DNA from: Maribacter sp.
GTDB lineage: Bacteria > Bacteroidota > Bacteroidia > Flavobacteriales > Flavobacteriaceae
NCBI GenBank assembly: GCA_018679695.1
Contig: JAHHKH010000007.1
Coordinates: 1-7,023 of the forward strand
Direction: 5' to 3'
Length of the DNA stretch: 7,023 nucleotides
Shown here piece after piece: positions 6,316-7,023 of this stretch. Position numbers and translations under genes: made by a program. Each line of letters starts with the position of its first letter. Position 1 is the stretch's first letter. Under the pieces are notes generated by a model, which did no database searches, was not told the DNA's origin, and saw nothing but the letters and a program-made list of their open reading frames with translations.

Positions 6316-7023
6316 TTATGTGATTACTTTCCGTTTCTTGATCCAGAAGTAGAGTATTATAAACAATGCAACCAATATTGCAGGGAGCACAGACATGTTA
6401 CGAAGTGTGGTAGCGGCACCGGCAGTCTCAATTGATTTTCCCATAATCGGAAGGATCATCGATGTAGCCACGAAACCGGCTCCACCAAGAATTGACATTC
6501 CCAGAGCACCACTTTTCGGCACATATTCCGAAGTTACCCCGATCATTGTAGGCCAGAAATAACATACACCAATAGCAAAGACTGCAGCAGAAGCAACGGT
6601 CATAAGAGGACCGCTTGAGATACTTAATAGTAACAATCCGGCTACTGAGAATATGGCCGAACCCAATAATACCCCAGTCGGATTTAAACGGTGAATGAGA
6701 CCACCTGCAAAATAACGTCCTACGGCCATAATTCCGGTAACCACCGCCAAAATAATCATTGGATGTATTCCATTCTCTGCCAACAATGCATTTATCCACT
6801 GCGTGGTTCCCAATTCTGTTGAAGCTGTAAGCAACATGCAGAAAAAGATAAACGGAAACAACAAGCTTATTTTATTGACCCCTTTTCCTTCAATAAGAAT
6901 CAATACTGCAATTACAGCTACAATAATCAAAGGAAGTGAGTAGTTCGAAGTAACCATTATTGCTACATCTTGGTTAGTCGCCACCAAAATCATAAAAACC
7001 ACCGCTAATGTAATCGTAATTGG
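6316..7023 (-). CDS. MFS transporter, C-terminal half (partial); probable sugar permease
   Basis: The frame is open to the right window edge, so the 235 residues seen are the end of a protein that would normally be about 400-450 long; a GTG inside the frame at 7002 is not the true start. There are about seven or eight hydrophobic segments (fragment residues about 1-15, 29-45, 52-68, 87-103, 115-133, 139-157, 174-193, 211-229) and a basic cytoplasmic end, WIKKRKVIT. The loop VGRYFAGGLIHRLNP (101-115) corresponds to the MFS motif A-like loop of the second six-helix bundle, and the helix with TELGTTQWINALL (69-81) carries a membrane Glu, as in proton-coupled sugar symporters. Position upstream of GH92, in the same orientation, suggests uptake of mannose, fucose, GlcNAc or a small oligosaccharide across the inner membrane. 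Resemblance to the fucose:H+ symporter group is possible but not proven. The 112 bp gap to GH92 has a promoter candidate, so cotranscription is uncertain. Confidence 0.85.
   Translation of the reverse strand, partial: PITITLAVVFMILVATNQDVAIMVTSNYSLPLIIVAVIAVLILIEGKGVNKISLLFPFIFFCMLLTASTELGTTQWINALLAENGIHPMIILAVVTGIMAVGRYFAGGLIHRLNPTGVLLGSAIFSVAGLLLLSISSGPLMTVASAAVFAIGVCYFWPTMIGVTSEYVPKSGALGMSILGGAGFVATSMILPIMGKSIETAGAATTLRNMSVLPAILVALFIILYFWIKKRKVIT

Noticed and set aside
6301..6318. A 5 bp inverted repeat (aatga/tcatt) at the MFS stop codon, considered as a terminator
   Set aside because: The stem is short and AT-rich, and on the coding strand it is followed by A residues rather than T residues.
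6428..6799. A 123-codon minus-strand frame inside the MFS gene
   Set aside because: It is out of frame with a convincing multi-helix membrane protein and rich in Cys, Trp, Arg and Gly, as expected of a frame-shifted shadow.

Overview
The window looks like part of a glycan-degradation locus from a flavobacterial member of the Bacteroidota, possibly marine. This is inferred from the AT-rich sequence, the lack of clear Shine-Dalgarno sites, the lipoprotein-type signal peptides on glycosidases, a promoter-like TTTG / TA-n-TTTG pair, and the combination of protein families. No rRNA, tRNA, CRISPR array, IS element or integrase is visible.

All five genes lie on the minus strand. In transcription order they are: the C-terminal half of an MFS transporter (6316-7023, cut by the window edge); a GH92 exo-alpha-mannosidase lipoprotein (3744-6203); an exported GH18 chitinase-like enzyme (2424-3641); a lipoprotein with a DUF4838 core and a C-terminal F5/8 type C-like carbohydrate-binding domain (164-2401); and the first 51 residues of an exported protein that is probably a GH29 alpha-L-fucosidase (1-153). 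The gaps are 112, 102, 22 and 10 bp. The last three genes are therefore probably one transcript. The 112 bp gap before GH92 carries the best promoter and operator candidate. The 102 bp gap before GH18 holds only a small hairpin and a short palindrome.

Taken together, the enzymes suggest stepwise exo- and endo-attack on a glycan with mannose, N-acetylglucosamine and fucose, such as an N-glycan or glycoprotein. Products would be released near the cell surface or in the periplasm and imported by the MFS protein. No SusC/SusD pair, sulfatase or regulator lies inside the window. The least understood component is the DUF4838 lipoprotein, which has a glycosidase-like architecture but no activity I can assign. 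The GH92 residues at the catalytic and +1 positions match, at a constant offset, those I recall for the alpha-1,2-mannosidase BT3990.
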